Origin: Myoxocephalus aenaeus
Lineage: Eukaryota > Chordata > Actinopteri > Perciformes > Cottidae
Length of the DNA: 64,000 nt
Assembly: GCA_038501785.1 (NCBI GenBank)
Contig: JBAMJR010000002.1
Span: 1,293,001-1,357,000 of the forward strand
Direction of reading: 5' to 3'
Part shown: positions 46,131-56,891 of the stretch, in pieces
Layout: every line of letters begins with the position of its first letter
Numbering within the stretch: position 1 is the stretch's first letter
Program-made: the position numbers and the translations under genes
Notes under the pieces: generated by a model
What the model was told of the DNA's origin: nothing
The model's database searches: none
Seen by the model: the letters and a program-made list of their open reading frames with translations, nothing else

Positions 46131-49010
46131 CTGTCAACATGTGATGAGGGGGGAGAAGAAAAAAACTACAAAAACCGAAACAAATCCATCATCTGCGTCT
46201 GCGTATCTCCGGGGCATGTTAGTGAGAGGAGTTTCATTTCAACTTGTGAGCAATATTCCAAAAATAAGAGCAAAGGAAGACTTGCCAGGCTCTAATAGCG
46301 TCGAGCATTAGGTTGCAGCAGAGCTTGCCAAAGCTAATACTGCGATCGCAGCTGCAATAAACAGGGTGAAAAATAAAGTGATGATGATGAATTAACCAGA
46401 GGTGAGAAATGTATACGAAAGAGAATATTAAATGACGCCGTTTGATAGGAAAAGACAAGCAGAGGCATCGTATGGCAGAGGACACGGGCCTTGTGTGTTC
46501 AGCTGGGCTGTGATCTGATTCACCTGCAGTGTGATGTCATCTGGATTCAACCAGATTCCTGCCTCTTGCATCGGGAGGGGAGATTTTTCGAGCCTCCCAG
46601 ACATCCGTGAGGATGCGCTATCGGCCTAAGATGTCTCCGTGCTTCCCGGGCAATTAAAACGTTCCACGAGGAATAAAGATTGGCGTAGTATTTCATCTGG
46701 AAGTGAAGACACAGGAGTGTAAGCAGGAGAGTGAAAAAGAACAAGCTCCCCCGCCTCGTCCTCAGAGTCTGCTCTGGGTAATCCAACTCACTAAATTATG
46801 GGATGACGATAATAATAACGGTGATAACGATAATTATCTCCTCTTTATTTCATTCAGCAAATAAGCAAAAATAACACACTATATGCAAGTGCATTACATG
46901 TTCTATATTGTAATTACCACTAATTAGAATTTAGCAATTCATTTGTGTTTCAGGTCATGTGAGTGTAAATTGTTGTGAGACGTTCTCCACTCTGCACTAA
47001 TTTGAAATGGCGCAATAATAAATCAGCGGCTGTCAGGAGGAGCGGTTCAGGGGAGCGGGTGTGTGTTGGTGGTTCAGGGCTCAGCTAATTAGTGGAAGGA
47101 AAACCCAAGACAAACACAGATTGTCATCCAGGCTGAGCCTTTAAACAGCTGTCCACAGCTGTACGGCCGGATCCAGCGGGGCACACTATATAATATCTAT
47201 ATTCATATGTATATTCTTTGAAAGGGAGTCATTGATTTATTTATGACAATCTTTCTGCTTTTTAAACAAATGAATATGCTTTTCACTTGTCATCTGTGTC
47301 TTATTGTGATTAATAAATGCACTGAGAGACTATAAGAAATGGATGAATGGCTCCAAACCTTCACTGAAACTTTGATTTCAAATTCATAGAAAACCAACAA
47401 ATAGATAAAGGAGAGGATGAATGCTTGATATTATATTATAGAAAACCACTCGGCATATACAGCTACATATTCTACAGTGTCATACACTGCCACTGTACAA
47501 TAGAATACATTATTGGATGCCTGTTTTTGATTTACATTGTTTTTTAAAACATGTATCATTATATTTTCGGATGAATAGTTTGTTATTTTTAACTTGTAAT
47601 GACCGACAGTCTCCAAGTCCAAACGGAGAGAACTCCTTATTTTTTTACTATATATGTCTACTATATGAGTAATACTTTCCATGATGAGTAATGTTTCCTA
47701 AGTCCACTCGGCAAGTATCAATAGAAACATTTTCTCACATCAAATTGGTAAAATGATCCTAAAACTACGGTGGCCCAGAAGGGTAAGAAGACAAACAGAC
47801 ACAAGCAGCAAATGAAGAAACATCTGCCCGGCAACAACACGTGTCTGCAAATAGCTTCTGTGGAGTTGTGGTCTTCTTTCTGTTCTTTATGAGCTGCAGC
47901 ATGTGTTGTCATATTAGTGAAGATGAATCCTCATTGTGAGTTGTGTCTGTTTGCATGTGTTTTCTTATGAGCAGTGTGTTGAGCTCTCAGGGCCACCGTA
48001 ATTTACAATCTTAGCAAAACATTGCGTTCTTGTCCATGCCACTTTTGTTAATCTTTATTCTAAAACATATATATATATAATTGTCATAGATTTTAACAAA
48101 TAGACTTTTTTTTTTTTTTTTTTACCTGTGATATCGTGGAGAGATTAGAGAAAACTCCCTTCCCCTTTGATCCTCTCATTGTGAGGGTGTGGGTCCTCTG
48201 GACTAAAGCTCATTTAGGAGTAAATGGTATAACATTTTTCCCGCTCAGCAGAATAATGTCAAGTGTGGGACGATCATAACCAGTCTTGTCTGAGGTGCTG
48301 TGATAAGTCTTTTTATTTATTTTTTAAAGATTTTAAGAGCCTGTCTTTCACCGTTTGACTGAGAGGAAGTCTGTCATCCCAGATGCAGCCGGGTCTGGGT
48401 GTAGCTCTGCTCAGCCCCTGGTTTAGCGAATCACGGACATACAGTTTTTGGTACAGTTTAGCCTGGGAGGCAGGAGCGGCTCTGAAGCCCCCCGTCCACC
48501 CACCAAGAAGACTTCCTCTTTGCTCCAGTCAGAAGGGGAAATTCAGCCCAGATGTGGCTTCAAACAAAAGAAAAGCTGCAGGATTGGAGGTGGGATCAGG
48601 CCCATCTTTCGCGTGACCCCTGGACCTGCTCTTTCCTGGCATCTGTCTATTTTTCTCCTCTCCTGTTCTTTCACTGGCGCTCTCGGGTGCGTTCCTGTCT
48701 CGCGGGTGCTTTTACATTTACGCCTAAACAGCACGGCTGTTTTTCACAAAACCAGGGAGTTGTTATACGTGCTTCGTCTGTGTAGTTTCTCCACCGCATA
48801 TCAAACGAGGAGGAAACCCTCAGAACTTTCGGAACACACACACACTTAAGCTGTTTACTGCAACAACAACAAAAACAAGCATACATGAGGTGCTTTTTGG
48901 TTTTCACTTTCTCATAAATGATGGCACACCACTACTTCCAGGAAAAACTCCAGCGGAGATTAAGCGGAAAACTCTTGAGCTATAAACCAGGAGCGGCAAT
49001 CAAACAACAG
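46130..49010. other. Gene-free stretch
   Basis: No gene was recognised. Positions 46200-46440 are complex, non-repetitive and AT-moderate and could be conserved non-coding sequence, but that needs an alignment. A T run lies at 48106-48123. Confidence 0.4.
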
Positions 49011-49015
49011 GTTTA

Positions 49016-49055
49016 ATTCAATTCAATTCAATTCAATTCAATTCAATTCAATTCA
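49016..49055 (-). repeat. (ATTCA)n tail of the LINE
   Basis: Eight pentamer copies (TGAAT on the element's own strand) mark its 3' terminus. In the L2/CR1 group such tails serve in priming reverse transcription (family knowledge). Confidence 0.95.
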
Positions 49056-49836
49056 GTTTATTTTATATAGCCCAACATCACAAATACAAGTTTGCCTCGG
49101 AGGGCTTTACAATCTGTACACATAACATCCCTGTCCCGGGACCTCACATCGGATCAGGAAAAACTCCCCTAGAAAGATAGTAAAAACCCTTTCACAGGGA
49201 AAAAAGGGAAGAAACCTGAGGGAGAGCAACAGAGGAGGATCCCTCGCCCCGGATGGACAGAAGCAATAGATGTCATGTGGCCAGAATGAATAGCGTAGTT
49301 ACAGCACATTCAATGAATATGACAGAAATTATTCATATAATGAGTATTAGGCATGGTCCATGATCCTGATAATCCATGAAGCAGAAGGCGGTAGAGAGGA
49401 GGGGGGCATCAGAAGGGCCATGGCAGCAGGCAGGACCGGTTCCAGGCCGGTTCCATCAGCAGGGCCATGGCAGCAGGCAGGACCGGTTCCAGGCAACCAT
49501 GGATCCATGGCAGGAGGGGTGGGTGGGGGGGGCGGCAGGACCCGGGGCAGGACCCGGGGTAGGACCCGGGGCAGGACCGGTTCCAGGCAGCCATGAATCC
49601 ATGGAAAAAGAAAGTAGAGTTAGTAATGTGCATTGAAGAGACAATAGTTTATCCAGATGGAGAGAAAGAAGAGGAGAGGAGGAGTGAAAGAGGAAGAGAA
49701 GAGGAGCGAAAGAGGAAGAGAAGAGGAGCTCAGTGTATCCTAAGATGTCCCCCAGCAGTCTAGGCCTATAGCAGCATATCTAGGGGCTGGACCAGGGCAA
49801 ACCTGAGCCAGCCCTAACTATAAGCCTGAAACAGCC
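49056..49836 (-). other. 3' UTR of the LINE with internal minisatellites
   Basis: The part next to the tail (TATATAGCCCAACATCACAA, then GAGGGCTTTACAATCTGTACA) is the conserved 3' end familiar from teleost LINEs. Positions 49400-49600 contain duplicated words GGCAGGACCGGTTCCAGG and GGCAGGACCCGG. Positions 49660-49730 are purine-rich with a repeated GAAAGAGGAAGAGAAGAGGA block. These arrays probably differ between copies of the family. Confidence 0.85.
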
Positions 49837-52800
49837 CTAAGTATAAGCGCTATCAAAGAGGAAAGTCTTAAGTCTACTCTTAAATGAGGTGACTGTGTCT
49901 GCCCCCCGGACTGAAAGTGGAAGCTGATTCCACAGAAGAGGAGCACGATAACTGAAAGCTCTAGCCCCCAACCTACTTTTTAAGACTCTGGGAACCACAA
50001 GTAACCCTGCATTCAGTGAGCGTAACGCTCTGGTGGGGTAATATGGCACTATAAGCTCTTTAAGATATGATGGTGCATCACCAGCTAAGGCTTTATAGGT
50101 GAGGAGGAGGATTTTAAATATGATTCTCGATCTTACAGGAAGCCAGTGGAGAGCAGCTAATACAGGAGTAATGTGATCTCTCTTCCGAGTCCTTGTTAGT
50201 ACACGAGCTGCAGCATTCTGGATCAGCTGGAGAGACCCAAGGGACTTTCCGGAGCAGCCTGATAATACGGAGTTACAGTAATCCAGTCTTGAAGTAACAA
50301 ATGCGTGGATCAATGTTTCTGCATCGCTTTGAGACAGGATGTGCCGGATCTTTGAGATGTTCCGTAGGTGAAAAAAGGCAGTCCTTGAGATCTGTTTCAC
50401 GTGGGAACCAAAGGATAGGTCCTGGTCAAAAATAACTCCGAGATTCCTTACGGTGGTGGTGGATGCCAGAGCGATGCCATCCAGGGAAACCATATCGTCA
50501 GATAGTTGATTTCTGAGGTGTTCTGGGCCGAGTAGAATAACTTCAGTCTTGTCAGAGTTCAGCAACAGGAAGTTGCAGGTCATCCAGGTTTTGATGTCTT
50601 TAAGACACGCTTGAAGTTTAGTGACCTGGTGGATTTCATCTGGCTTGATTGACAGATATAGTTGAGTATCATCGGCATAACAGTGAAAGTTTATGGAGTG
50701 TTTTCTGATAATATTGCCTAAAGGAAGCATATACAAGGTGAATAAAATTGGTCCAAGCACAGAACCTTGTGGAACTCCATGACGAACGGCGGTGGTCGTC
50801 GAGGCCTCATCGTTTACAAATACAAACTGAGATCTATCTGATAAATACGACTTAAACCAGCTTAATGCTGTACCTTTAATACCAATTGACTGGTCTAGTC
50901 TCTGTAATAAGATGTCATGGTCAATGGTGTCAAATGCTGCACTAAGGTCTAACAGGACAAGTACAGAGACAAGTCCCCTATCTGATGCAACTAGAAGGTC
51001 ATTAGTAATTGTCACTAGTGCTGTCTCTGTGCTATGATGCTTTCTAAATCCTGACTGAAATTCCTCAAATAAACTATTGTTATGTAAAAAGTCGCACAAC
51101 TGATTTGCGACTACCTTCTCCAGTATCTTAGAGAGGAAGGGAAGGTTAGAGATAGGTCTGTAGTTAGCCAACACCTCTGGATCCAGGGTGGGCTTTTTAA
51201 GAAGAGGTTTAATTACAGCTACTTTAAAAGACTGTGGTACATGACCCATTAATAAAGACCCATTGATAATATCTAATACAGAGGCACAAATTAAGGGTAA
51301 CACTTCTTTAAACAGCTTTGTCGGAACAGGGTCTAGGAGACAGGTAGAAGATTTAGAAGTAGAAACCATTGAAGACAGTTGGTCGAGGTTGATGGTAAAA
51401 AATCCATCCAGACGCACAGCAGGGCCCACAGCCTCCTCCATGGCCATCCCACCTGAGGATGGACCGGCAGTAGTCGAGGGCAGGAGATCACCGATCCTGT
51501 CTCTAATGGCCATAATCTTATCATTGAAGAAGTTCATAAAGTCATTACTACTGAGGTCTATAGGAATACACGGATCCACCGAGCTATGACTCTCAGCCAG
51601 CCTGGCCACAGTGCTAAAGAGAAACCTAGGGTTGCTCTTGTTTTTCTCTATTAGTGATGAGTAGTAGGCTCCTCTGGCATTACGGAGGGCCTTCTTATAT
51701 GTTCTCAGACTATCCCGCCAAACCAACCGGGACTCCTCCAGACCGTTGGAGCGCCATATGCCCTCAAGCTTCCGTGATGCTTGCTTCAATATGCGGGTCT
51801 GAGGGTTGTACCATGGAGCGAGCCTCCTTTGCTTAATGATCCTCTTTTTTAGAGGGGCTATCGAGTCCAGCGTCACTCTCAGTGAGCCAGTAGCACTATC
51901 GACGAGCTGATCAATCTGGGAGGGAGTAAAGTTAGCACAGGAGTCATCTGTTATATTGAGACATGGTAATGAATTAAATACAGAAGGAATCGCTTCCTTA
52001 AATCTAGCAACAGCACCGTCAGTTAGACATCTGGTGTAAAAACTCTTGCCTAACGCTGTACAATCTGGTAGCATAAACTCAAAAGTTATAAGGCAATGGT
52101 CTGATAAAAGAGGGTTCTGTGGAAACACTACTAAATGCTCCACGTCAATGCCATATGTAAGAACAAGGTCGAGGGTGTGGTTAAAGCAGTGAGTCGGTTC
52201 CTGTACTCTCTGACAGAAGCCAATCGAATCTAACAATAAGCTAAATGCAACACTAAGGCTATCATTGCTAACATCCACATGAATATTAAAATCACCTACA
52301 ATAATAACCTTATCAGTCTTAAGGACCAAACTTGACAAAAACTCAGAAAATTCAGATATAAATTCGGAGTACAAACCTGGTGCTCGGTATACCACGACAA
52401 ACAGAATCGGCTGTACTGTTTTCCAGGTTGGATGTGAAATACTAAGAACGAGGCTTTCAAATGAGTTGCAGCTCAATCCAGGTTTAGGACCCATCAGCAG
52501 ACCCGAGTCAAAGATGGCAGCTACTCCACCTCCTCGGCCGGTGTCTCGAGGAATGTGCATATTAACATGACTTGGAGGAGTAGATTCATTTAGGCTGACA
52601 TATTCCTCATGTTTCAGCCAGGTTTCAGTAAGACAAAATACATCAATATGGTTGTCAGATATTAATTCATTTACTAATACAGCTTTAGAAGACAAAGATC
52701 TAATATTTAGGAGTCCACATTTAATTATCCTATCGTGTTGCACTATTGCAGTAGTGGTGTTAACCTTTATGAGGTTGTTTTCTATAACTCCTCTTTTGGT

Positions 52801-52842
52801 TACTTTTGATTTAATTAATTTAAGTGGCCGTGGGACAGACAC
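49837..52842 (-). CDS. LINE ORF2: endonuclease / reverse transcriptase, 1001 codons, no upstream ATG
   Basis: This is the replication protein of the L2/CR1-type element; it nicks target DNA and reverse-transcribes the element's RNA in the nucleus. Endonuclease motifs: GLLNIRSL (43-50, Asn46), LTETWL (71-76, Glu73), YRAPG (152-156), VGDFNIHVD (182-190, Asp184/Asn186), SDH (248-250). Reverse transcriptase motifs: ANYRPISNLPFLSKILEKVV (559-578), QSGFRKHHSTETAL (596-609), LDLSAAFDTIDHDILL (631-646, Asp632), HGVPQGSVLGPILF (688-701), YADDTQLYL (722-730, catalytic Asp724/Asp725). The C-terminal block LHWLPVRSRIIFKILLLTYK (899-918) is typical of the group. All catalytic residues are present and there is no frameshift. 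Odd point: the frame opens after a TAG at 52873-52875 and contains no ATG until residue 95, inside the endonuclease. The start given here is a GTG with A at -3. A mutated ATG, non-AUG initiation or reinitiation after ORF1 are possible. Confidence 0.93.
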   Translation of the reverse strand: MSVPRPLKLIKSKVTKRGVIENNLIKVNTTTAIVQHDRIIKCGLLNIRSLSSKAVLVNELISDNHIDVFCLTETWLKHEEYVSLNESTPPSHVNMHIPRDTGRGGGVAAIFDSGLLMGPKPGLSCNSFESLVLSISHPTWKTVQPILFVVVYRAPGLYSEFISEFSEFLSSLVLKTDKVIIVGDFNIHVDVSNDSLSVAFSLLLDSIGFCQRVQEPTHCFNHTLDLVLTYGIDVEHLVVFPQNPLLSDHCLITFEFMLPDCTALGKSFYTRCLTDGAVARFKEAIPSVFNSLPCLNITDDSCANFTPSQIDQLVDSATGSLRVTLDSIAPLKKRIIKQRRLAPWYNPQTRILKQASRKLEGIWRSNGLEESRLVWRDSLRTYKKALRNARGAYYSSLIEKNKSNPRFLFSTVARLAESHSSVDPCIPIDLSSNDFMNFFNDKIMAIRDRIGDLLPSTTAGPSSGGMAMEEAVGPAVRLDGFFTINLDQLSSMVSTSKSSTCLLDPVPTKLFKEVLPLICASVLDIINGSLLMGHVPQSFKVAVIKPLLKKPTLDPEVLANYRPISNLPFLSKILEKVVANQLCDFLHNNSLFEEFQSGFRKHHSTETALVTITNDLLVASDRGLVSVLVLLDLSAAFDTIDHDILLQRLDQSIGIKGTALSWFKSYLSDRSQFVFVNDEASTTTAVRHGVPQGSVLGPILFTLYMLPLGNIIRKHSINFHCYADDTQLYLSIKPDEIHQVTKLQACLKDIKTWMTCNFLLLNSDKTEVILLGPEHLRNQLSDDMVSLDGIALASTTTVRNLGVIFDQDLSFGSHVKQISRTAFFHLRNISKIRHILSQSDAETLIHAFVTSRLDYCNSVLSGCSGKSLGSLQLIQNAAARVLTRTRKRDHITPVLAALHWLPVRSRIIFKILLLTYKALAGDAPSYLKELIVPYYPTRALRSLNAGLLVVPRVLKSRLGARAFSYRAPLLWNQLPLSVRGADTVTSFKSRLKTFLFDSAYT

Positions 52843-52939
52843 AGTCTCTAGAGTTAAAGATGGGCAGCTGCCCTAAAGAAAATGCAGGAAGTGCAGAGAA
52901 GGGTGTAAGACTACAACTCTGCTTCTGCTTCCTGGTCTG

Positions 52940-53815
52940 TCATGCACGAGGTCGACCAATAAGCTTGGTCATATTTGCAGAAAGGAGATCCGCTCCATCC
53001 GAAGTGGGATGGATGCCGTCACCCCTAATCAGACCTGGGTTTCCCCGGAAAGACCGCCAGTTATCTACGAAGCCCACATTGTTTGCTGGACACCACCGTG
53101 ACAACCAACGGTGGAAAGTTGACATGCGGCTATACATCTCATCAGTCACCGTGTTTGGGAGCGGGCCAGAGAAGACTACCGAGTCCGCCATTGTTTTGGC
53201 GTAAGCACACACCGACTCCACGCCGATTTTAGTGACTTCCGAGTGGCGAAGCCGGGAGTCATTAAAGCCGACGTGTATTACAATCTCACTGTATTTACGT
53301 TTGTCTTTAGCCAACAGTTTTAAATAGGACTCAACGTCGCCCGCCCTGGCCCCAGAAATACATTTGACTGTGGTCCCTGGTTTCGCAATCTTCACGTTTC
53401 TAACAATTGAGCTCCCGACAACCAAGGTTGGTTTCTCAGTGCCGCTGAGTGGCGAGAGGCTAGAAACGGGAAGAGGGTGGCGGTGTCCAGAGGACTGCTT
53501 AGATCCCGGCTTCTGCCTCCCTCGTACAGTCACCCAGTCCCTCGACTGCTCGGGGGCTGCCGGGGAACAGTTAACGCTAACAGAAGCTAAAGCTAGTTGG
53601 TCCGCACCGACTATGGGAGTTGGGATGGCTAACGTAGCTAACGTCTGAGCTTCAATGGTGCGGAGCCGTGCATCTAACCCACTGAGACCTGCCTCCAACC
53701 TAGCAAATAAACTACACTTCTTACATGTATCGTTATCATTAAAGAAGGCAGGGGAATAGCTAAACATGTGACACGCTGAGCAGGAGAGAGCAGAAGAGGG
53801 AGAGGAGGAAGACAT
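52940..53815 (-). CDS. LINE ORF1: zinc-finger-like, coiled-coil and SGNH esterase protein, 291 aa
   Basis: This is the accessory protein of the element, thought in this group to bind the element's RNA, self-associate and carry an esterase whose role is unresolved. Residues 12-34 show C12-x2-C15 and C31-x2-C34, a possible zinc knuckle. Residues 36-56 (LFARLEAGLSGLDARLRTI) look like a short coiled coil. A Ser/Pro-rich linker follows to about 128. The esterase spans about 129-287: LVVGSSIVRNV (block I, Ser136 as likely nucleophile), SGARAGDVES (block II), IHVGFND (block III, Asn185) and GDGIHPTSDGADLL (Asp266, His269). The usual GDS of block I reads GSS here. The start ATG at 53813-53815 gives the Ser-rich N terminus. 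The frame ends in TGA 97 bp before the GTG of ORF2, in a different frame. Confidence 0.9.
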   Translation of the reverse strand: MSSSSPSSALSCSACHMFSYSPAFFNDNDTCKKCSLFARLEAGLSGLDARLRTIEAQTLATLAIPTPIVGADQLALASVSVNCSPAAPEQSRDWVTVRGRQKPGSKQSSGHRHPLPVSSLSPLSGTEKPTLVVGSSIVRNVKIAKPGTTVKCISGARAGDVESYLKLLAKDKRKYSEIVIHVGFNDSRLRHSEVTKIGVESVCAYAKTMADSVVFSGPLPNTVTDEMYSRMSTFHRWLSRWCPANNVGFVDNWRSFRGNPGLIRGDGIHPTSDGADLLSANMTKLIGRPRA

Positions 53816-54070
53816 CGCTAGCTGCTAGGCTAAGTGAGGTAGCTAACGATTATCAGAACAAGCAAAGTGAAAACAGGACAGTTAGATGCAGGCGGTGAGC
53901 CGCTAAAAGAAGAAGAGAGTTGAGTGTTTAGATGTGAAAGATGTACAACAGGTGATCAGGCGCTTGTACTGGAGAATATCACACAATTAGCTCGGTTTAG
54001 CTGGAGCTGAGACAAGTACGTTATCAACACACACGGTGGAACCGGAAGTGACGCAATACGCTTACCGTCG
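53816..54070 (-). other. 5' UTR / internal promoter region of the LINE (approximate)
   Basis: Moderately GC-rich sequence precedes ORF1 on the minus strand. Non-LTR elements carry an internal promoter here, but I cannot point to a specific site. The outer boundary is not fixed. Confidence 0.5.
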
Positions 54071-54074
54071 GAAG

Positions 54075-55370
54075 GGGTGGGCAGCTGCAGTTTAGGAGAT
54101 AAGAAAGAGGCGAGGCCTTCTTTCTACTCTTGTTACACGGGAAGAAACATCTTTCCATTTTCTTTATTTGAAATACAAATCTTCAGGATCTTTTCTCTCA
54201 TGAAGAAGCAGGCATGACCTCATGAACCCATATAGGAACAAGACACAAATGGAGGAAATGACTGCCATAAAGAGGAAGTGCAGATGTCGAATGAAAGTAA
54301 ATGACGTTATTACGGTTTAGCGCTAGTAGCTTTGGAAACAATGAATGCTACAAAGGAACATCCAGCATTTAAATGTCTGGACAAGACATTAGCTGTGGCT
54401 AAAAATATTGAATTTAAAGACACAAACAATGACAGCATGCACATAACATCCCAAACTGGACATGTACAATAAAGACCTTAGGGTGGATTGCTGCTTTAAG
54501 ATATAAGTTTCACGGCAGACGGCACGTCAGAACAAAATGGCCTCCACCTAGCTTAACAACTACACGTCGCTAAGTCTGAGGTATTGAATCAGGGGTGAAA
54601 CGTCAGTGATCCACAACCCTCTCTTCCTGTCCTCTTTTCTCACCCTTTGCTTCTGTCTCTTCCCTCCTCCGGCCTCCTCCCCCATCGCTCCCTCAGCAGA
54701 ACTACAGGGGCTTGCTTGTTGTCACGTCAGTGTTTTTACAGCCTGGCATTAGCACAGGGCAGCATTCAGTCAGGACCCTGCATTCACTTTGCCTCACACG
54801 CTCGCGTGAGAGCGCGCCGCCGTCGCTCCGGCTCATGAGTCGACCCTGATTGAGCCTCGCCGGCCTTTGACCACCCCGGCGGACCTTTTTTTTTTTATTA
54901 CACTGCCTCTCAAAGCAGCTTCAACCCTCACAAATAAATCTGACACACCTCGGTTCTACGAGCACATCACGTAGCGCCTCAGATGGCGCCGTAAATGTTG
55001 TTAAACGTAAACTCTGACATCTGTTTAGAGGCCTGCGTTCCATCGTGTGGGAGATAGCGCGTCCTCAAATAAAGTGTCCTCTTCGCTGTGCTTGTTCTTG
55101 TGTATTGTGCTATTTTCAGTGGCTGTCAATCATAACTTGTTTGCTCGGGGACGGAGCAATAAAAGGAAAATCTAAAGTGGGAGGAAAAAGTAATTTGGGC
55201 TCAGGAGTTGGTGCGATCCTCCCAGCTCACTCACTCCAGCGTGCTGGTGGCTGACGAAGATTGTAGATTGATAATCGGGGCGGTAAAACATAATGATGTT
55301 GCCTTAGAAATTAATGAACGCATTGATCGCCCACTCCAAACATTATCAGCATATTTATGCTGGAATCTCG
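54075..55370. other. Gene-free stretch
   Basis: No gene was recognised. A strong polypyrimidine tract followed by CAG lies at about 54645-54698, but there is no matching exon. A T run lies at 54888-54898. Confidence 0.4.

Positions 55371-55372
<2 letters not shown>

Positions 55373-55446
<74 letters not shown>
55373..55446. repeat. (GT)n microsatellite
   Basis: This is a pure GT run of 74 bp. Confidence 0.98.
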
Positions 55447-55449
<3 letters not shown>

Positions 55450-56885
55450 GCTTCTGCGATTTGCAATATCAGATTCTGCTGCCAATACTTGTGGGGAGTT
55501 TTTTTTCATAAAGCCGATGTGTTTGGCACCTTTGAAGTGCCTCTCAGTGTCCAGATGTAAATCCATGCAGGGAGAACTGTGATAAGCTAATGATGTCTCT
55601 GAGGACTAGCAGGAATATAAGCAAGGGATAAACATTTCTGCATTTCTGAGTGGACTTCCTTTCCCCTTCCACGCTGCTGTAGAAGTGTAGCAGGGGCCCG
55701 AGCAGGAGCAGATGGACCGACCCGGCTTTGATGTGCTCGGGAGGTCATGTGTATCTGCACTTTTATCAAGGTACACAAGCGTGGAGAGTAAATACGCCAC
55801 GCCAAAACTCTGGGAAGGTCTCTGGGCAAGGCCGAGAAGGGGACTTTCCACTTTGAGATTCCAGAGCGGGTGGAGACTGGAATATTGACCCTGTGATTGT
55901 GCAATACTGACTTTTTATATATATATAGATATACACACTGGATATAAGGTATTTGTCTTTACCAAAACCAGGAGTAAGGCTAGAAGAAGAAAGCATAATA
56001 TATACTTTTAATACATTTGGTTAAGCTTTATTCCCATTTTTAACCTAACATAATCAGGCTTTTTTTTCTTTCCCTTTCTTTTTACATCTACCTCCTGCCA
56101 AGTTATTTTACTCGACAACAATGAGCAGAATCTAATTAACATGTCGGGTAATGGCTTGAGCATTTTATTCTATACGCTTCTCTTTCAGCCGCTTCACTGT
56201 CTGTCACTTTATCCCCATTTGCGTGGCAGAAAGAGACATCCCATAATGCTGCGCCGACTAGGAAGCAGAGCGCACTCCTGCAGAACATGTCCATCAAGGA
56301 GAAAATAAAAATAGGCTTGTTTCCTCTAAATTCACTCAATCAATAATTCATGACGCGCACAGAAGCTTGATTTATGGAGGAATTAAACGCTGCGGACGGG
56401 GCCTCGCGACGGCCGTCCGTCTCGGGGACGTGCCAGCCCAAATCTAACATGAAAGGCAAACGCTGACAACAACCGCATCATCTCACACGAGTTGAGGTAG
56501 GAGAGGACACGGGGAGCGCGCTGCGGCCGGCATCATTGGACAAAAGGACATTTGGCTGTTTAAGGCGCGAGCCGCCTAATCTGTTGTTCATGAGGTATCT
56601 ACGAGGAAGTGGCTCACCAAGAGCCAAAGAGCTACATTAATACTATTTGGCAACTAAAGGAAAAGGCAAACGTGCACCTGCTGACCCGTGGGGATCATGT
56701 GACTGTGCCTCTCTGGCTGTAAACATTGAAAACACGGAACATGACAGCTTTTCTTTTAGGCAAAATGACGTCTGAATTCTCCTTTCTTTTGTCAGTAATT
56801 CATAATCTTTTTCAACATTCAACATTTGAGCTGTTAAGTTTGTATTTCAAAGAGGAAAGTAGCGAGCTAATGGAAGCTAGTTGGT
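55450..56885. other. Gene-free stretch
   Basis: No gene was recognised. A short TA run lies at about 55915-55930. Positions 56136-56360 are non-repetitive with homeobox-like AT cores (CAATCAATAATTCATGA) and might be conserved non-coding DNA. That is only a guess from composition. Confidence 0.35.
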
Positions 56886-56891
56886 GTAGCC

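Larger units (their letters stand above)
49015..54070 (-). mobile_element. Full-length L2/CR1-superfamily LINE (non-LTR retrotransposon)
   Basis: On the minus strand the order is: a 5' UTR of about 250 bp, ORF1 (53815-52940), a 97-bp gap, ORF2 (52842-49837), a 3' UTR of about 820 bp and a terminal ATTCA microsatellite. Both ORFs are uninterrupted. ORF1 with an SGNH esterase and ORF2 with an APE-type endonuclease plus reverse transcriptase are the architecture known for vertebrate L2 and CR1 elements. A 3' tail of short repeats instead of poly-A also fits that group. No target-site duplication was seen, and the 5' boundary is approximate. Intactness suggests a recent insertion. I favour L2 over Rex1 because ORF1 has the esterase. 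Confidence 0.93.

Noticed and set aside
51263..51589. A 108-codon plus-strand frame inside the LINE
   Set aside because: It is antisense to ORF2, which has clear reverse transcriptase motifs.
54645..54700. Strong polypyrimidine tract and CAG, a possible splice acceptor
   Set aside because: No coding similarity follows and no matching donor was found, so it is not called as an exon.
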